Below the pieces are notes generated by a model. The model saw nothing but the letters and a program-made list of their open reading frames with translations, searched no databases and had not been told where the DNA came from. Positions 60,614 through 64,000 of a DNA stretch of 64,000 bases are shown here, piece by piece. Numbering within the stretch: the first letter of the stretch is position 1; every line of letters starts with the position of its first letter. Origin of the DNA: Hofstenia miamia (taxonomy: Eukaryota; Xenacoelomorpha; Acoela). The stretch lies in contig SCFE01000007.1 of assembly GCA_004352715.1 (NCBI GenBank), positions 1,983,873-2,047,872 on the forward strand. The letters run 5' to 3'. The position numbers were made by a program, and so were the translations under genes.

Positions 60614-61335
60614 AAAGTCCAATGGATTTGCATCAGGTGAATTTGGAGGCCACATGTTCTTAGCCCAAAACATGGGTAAATTTTCATCACACCAGTTTTG
60701 ACCAAAATTTGAGGATTTGATACTTCATCCATCCAAGGTTTGACCACATCATTGAGAACCTTCAGATACACATGTTGGTTAACCGCTTGACCTTTTTCAA
60801 AGAAATGAGGTGGCATGACATCACCTTTGCTTGATAAGACGCACAACGCCATAACAGATGCTGGAAATTTTGTTTTCTTTACCACAGGAACATCTTCTGG
60901 GTCTCTACACAAATAACGGCTGTTTCGCTTGTTATGCTTTTCATCAACAACAAAAATTTTTTCGTCAGAGAAAAATCGTGTCATTCCAGCTGTTCGATGT
61001 TTCAATGAAGTAACAAGGAGACTGCATCTTTCTAACCTGCTTTCTTTTTGTGCATCAGTTAACTTTTGTCTGACTTTAAGGGTGTAACTTTTGTACTGCA
61101 AGTCTTGGTGAACTGCTCTCCTGATTGTCGCTTCGCTAACCTCCATGAGTTTTCTCATTGATGTTGTTGGGTCATCGTCAATGTGATTACGGAGGCGTGA
61201 GATAAAATGATCGTCTCGTTTTTTGTCACTGCGGACTGAATGAACCTTCCTTTTAGCATCAGATACACCTTCTTCTAAATTGTGAGCAGCGGTAATTCGA
61301 TACACGGTCGACTCTGGCAGCTTGAAAAAATTCAA
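60614..61335 (-). pseudogene. Tc1/mariner transposase, truncated and frameshifted
   Basis: The minus-strand frame starts at ATG 61333-61335 inside what looks like the first helix-turn-helix (LPESTVYRI). A second DNA-binding helix region lies at residues 47-80. FFSDEKIFVVDEKHNKRNSR holds the first catalytic Asp (residue 124), and MPPHFFEKG lies at 174-182. At about residue 207 the region with the second catalytic Asp is deleted and the frame shifts. The third-Asp block NMWPPNSPDANPLDF is read in another frame at 60658-60614, up to the gap. Inactive, but relatively young. Confidence 0.9.
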
Positions 61336-61477
61336 TTTGAAGATAAATTTTTTAAAAACTGCATTTTTATTGATAGTTTGTCGTTTTATTGTGAAAAGAC
61401 GTTGTTTTGTAATATCGTTTTAGTGCAGTTATTATGTTGTTCAGCGCCGTCGTTACGACAGTTCTATGTTTCCTGGG
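61336..61477. mobile_element. MITE terminus matching 40784-40921
   Basis: About 140 bp closely matching the right part of the MITE at 40615-40921, ending ACAGTTCTATGTTTCCTGGG (61458-61477) with one difference from that TIR. It begins directly where the transposase reading frame at 61335 starts. Either it is the terminus of the element encoding that transposase, or an unrelated MITE fragment that truncated it. Confidence 0.75.
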
Positions 61478-61734
61478 GACAGATTCTTTGCCAAAGGTGA
61501 AATTCCACCATTTCTTCAAAAGGAAGCACAACTTTTGTTTGTTTTGCTTCTATTTACATTTTTGTACTTGAATTCAAGCCAAATGCATGTACATATACAT
61601 TTAGATCAAGTCGGAGAAAGTGGCCACATTGTAAGCACAATTTGATAACGAAAGACAAATAGAGGCTTATAAAATGTATTTGAAAATATAATTGTCTCAG
61701 CTTGTAACTGGTGACAAAGTTATTTGACAAGTTT

Positions 61735-62213
61735 GCCACGCAAAGCGTGACACGCAGATATACGTCTTGAAGCCCAATCCATTAAACGCACTCTAACTTC
61801 TTGAGATATTTGGTGTTGCGATTCAGGGATGTAACTCTTTAACTCTTTCAGATTTGTGGGATATTTTTTTCGACAAAATCCTTCAGAATCTGTCACACGT
61901 TCTCTATGGATACAAGATCTTGCGAGTTCGATGGCGATTGTATAACTTGAATATTATAATTGGTAAAAAATTCTTTTGTTGATTTTGAGGTATGAGGGAT
62001 TGCTCCATTTTGGTCTAAGATCCATGAATCAGGATATAAGCAGGTTGCGTCTGGTACAAATTCCTCTAGTATTTGGCAATATTTTGAACTATTAATTGTA
62101 ACAGTGCCATCTAGTGTAAAAACTAATGATAGTCCATTTTTAAAAGTCTCCACTTTTTTTACTAGAGTTATATATTCCGTATTACCCACAATGCAAGCAA
62201 AACAAAAATGCAA
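61735..62213 (-). pseudogene. Tc1-like transposase C-terminal fragment, DD34E spacing
   Basis: The minus-strand frame at 61893-62213 carries TLDGTVTINSSKYCQILEEF, then DQNGAIPH and a P-S-N-S-x-D-L-x-x-IENV block. The Glu of IENV lies 34 residues after the Asn of NGA, exact Tc1 DD34E spacing, so the second catalytic Asp has become Asn. Beyond a stop after IENV, tail-like text continues in other frames to about 61735. The N-terminal DNA-binding half is missing. Inactive. Confidence 0.8.
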
Positions 62214-62712
62214 AAACCATTAATGTACTATGCTAAACAATGTAGAATAGGCCCCACTGAGAGGCTAATGACCACATGGAAAAAATGGTAACAATAATCG
62301 AAACTAAGCATTGTTTTAGTCGGGCAAAACATTGCAAAAGCTATTTCTTCAAAATACTAACTTTTTTCACTTGGTAATACCAAACAATATACAAATTATA
62401 TTATTCTGTATTCATGAAGCATGCAAATTTATGTTACTTAAATTTATCTACTAACAATATAAATGTTAGCCAATCAGATTTTTGCAGTTGCCTAGTTACA
62501 CTTTGTATATATTGAACAAAAACTGTCTATGTGCAAAATTTCGTTTAGAGCAATAAATTGATTCATTTCAATCAATTTTGCAGTGTATTAAAATAATTAA
62601 AACATAACATCTAATATTTTACGAAATATGCTTCACATTTTAGATTTTTAGACCATGTATATATTCGTATATTTACATATATAACTCGTATATATATATA
62701 AATATATATATG

Positions 62713-62746
<34 letters not shown>

Positions 62747-63310
62747 NNNNNNNNNNNNNNNNNNNNNNNNNNNNNNNNNNNNTTGTTAATCATTGCAGAA
62801 ATAAATTGTGAAGATGATTGTTGCAATACTAATGAGCGATACTGTATGTATATATATATATATATATATGTGTGTGTAAACTGAGCTTTCTAATATTATT
62901 TGAGTATGAAGACAGTCTTAATATCGATTTCGATGTGTTACTATTATCGTCAGTTTGCAAAATATGCGGTAAATAAATTTACAATCAACTATACTAAACA
63001 TAAATGATCTTATTACATACACTTAGAATAAATTTAAAGTCATCGCGGTTTATTGTCAATTTAATAATTTACGCTTTTTTATATATTGTCTTTGTTATTT
63101 TCGGATGTTCAGTTCTTAATAAAATTTTATGCTATTTTCAAATATACTTCAATTTTAGTTTCTTTGTTTGTATTTTTACATCTTGATGGTTTTCTTTGCT
63201 GTAATTATTTTTAAATAGATGATCCTAATATTTTTTTTAAAATATTATGAGGATATCCATATCGGTTTAAGATGGTAAAAATTTTATTAAAGGCCTTAAC
63301 TGTATGTTCA
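62214..63310. other. Noncoding A+T-rich stretch with (TA)n and a 36-N gap
   Basis: (TA)n tracts at about 62690-62746 lead into N at 62747-62782; another lies at about 62848-62869 followed by (TG)n. No supported gene. Confidence 0.65.
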
Positions 63311-63312
63311 TA

Positions 63313-64000
63313 AGTTGAAAGAAGAAAATAAAAATGATCGTGAAATTTTGAAACAAGATACTAGGAAAATGCTTGATAGTTATCTTAAACAGCCTCAAAT
63401 TCCAAGAAAATAAAAAATTAAAATTTTAAAAGAACTATCCTGTGATCCATCCCTTTATATCTCGAAATTTGACAAAGGGAATGGTCTAGTTATCATAGAT
63501 AAATCAACATAATATCAAAAATAGAAGCGTTATTAGATGAAAAATCTAAGTTTAAGGAACAACTTGCAAAACAATCATAAAGTTTTTTATAAAAGAATAA
63601 GAAAAATTTAACAAATCATTACTAGAAAGGAAAGAGCAAAACGATCTACTTAAAGAATTATATGAAAGTTTTGGAAGTATAGGCTCTCAGCCATGTCGCT
63701 TATATGGTTTAACTAAAATACATAAAAATTCAGAAGATCCTCTACTACGACCTATATTGTCAACATAAATTATCAAAATTCAAAATTGACAAAAGGGTTA
63801 GATCAATTATTAATGAAATATAAACCAAAAAGTACAATATCAATGACACAAATGATTTTCCAACTAAATTAAGGAATGCATATGATCATGATCAACAAAA
63901 TAAATATCTTGTAAGTTACGATGTAAAATCCCTTTTTACAGGTATCCCTTTAAAAAAGACAATAGAACACATTATCAAGCTTATTCCTAAAGATGAAATT
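63313..64000 (+). pseudogene. Penelope-like element reverse transcriptase, 5' part
   Basis: Plus-strand blocks in order: KFDKGNGLVIIDK near 63463-63503; SQPCRLYGLTKIHK with PLLRPILST near 63687-63765; and YLVSYDVKSLFTGIPLKKTI near 63904-63965. YGLTKIHK and S-x-D-V-x-S-L-F-T are hallmarks of Penelope-like RTs, the latter holding the first catalytic Asp. Several stops and frame changes break the sequence (for example TAA near 63411 and after ILST). The rest of the RT and any GIY-YIG domain lie beyond the window. Confidence 0.8.

Overview
The window is A+T-rich, gene-poor, repeat-dense animal DNA from a draft assembly: runs of N (several exactly 1000 long), many (TA)n tracts, no operons, one gene with an apparent intron, and relics of Polinton/viral-type family B DNA polymerase, Ty3/gypsy, CR1/L2-like LINE, Penelope-like, Tc1/mariner, hAT and P-element-like transposons. 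This mix fits an invertebrate metazoan. An A+T-rich cnidarian such as Hydra would be compatible, but nothing here fixes the species. Nearly all coding sequence is transposon-derived and broken.

Layout. 1-5.1 kb holds two contig pieces between 1000-N gaps: an inverted copy of 17.0-18.26 kb (DNA polymerase B fragments) and a direct copy of 11.68-13.61 kb. 5.59-8.32 kb is a hAT-like element with a DD41D mariner relic nested in it. 8.92-9.93 kb is a terminal-inverted-repeat element built largely of degenerate GTTTAGAAGAC repeats. 10.07-11.72 kb holds a gag fragment with a primer-binding site and LTR candidate on the minus strand, next to a possible cellular exon. 13.6-17 kb has no recognised gene. 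17.0-22.5 kb is a head-to-head pair of polymerase B fragments followed by a worn Ty3/gypsy element. 22.1-25.5 kb is tandemly duplicated and otherwise unrecognised sequence.

The only good candidate cellular gene is on the minus strand at 28.2-31.3 kb: a two-exon, multi-pass membrane protein with tentative Frag1/DRAM-like features. A decayed duplicate in the same orientation lies at 46.5-49.3 kb. Between the copies are a LINE (32.2-34.86 kb), a P-element-like THAP transposon with 33-bp inverted repeats (38.63-40.54 kb) and a 307-bp MITE (40.62-40.92 kb). 49.78-52.38 kb is a 2.6-kb hAT element with an 8-bp target-site duplication.

53.6-59.6 kb carries two more copies of the polymerase-tail/gypsy block, both ending at the same base before a 1000-N gap. 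60.6-62.2 kb has a mariner transposase next to a MITE terminus, and a Tc1-like transposase fragment. The window ends inside a Penelope-like reverse transcriptase. The history is one of nested insertion, segmental duplication and assembly duplication. I found no convincing new molecular system; the duplicated membrane-protein gene and the element families with matched termini are the points most worth following.
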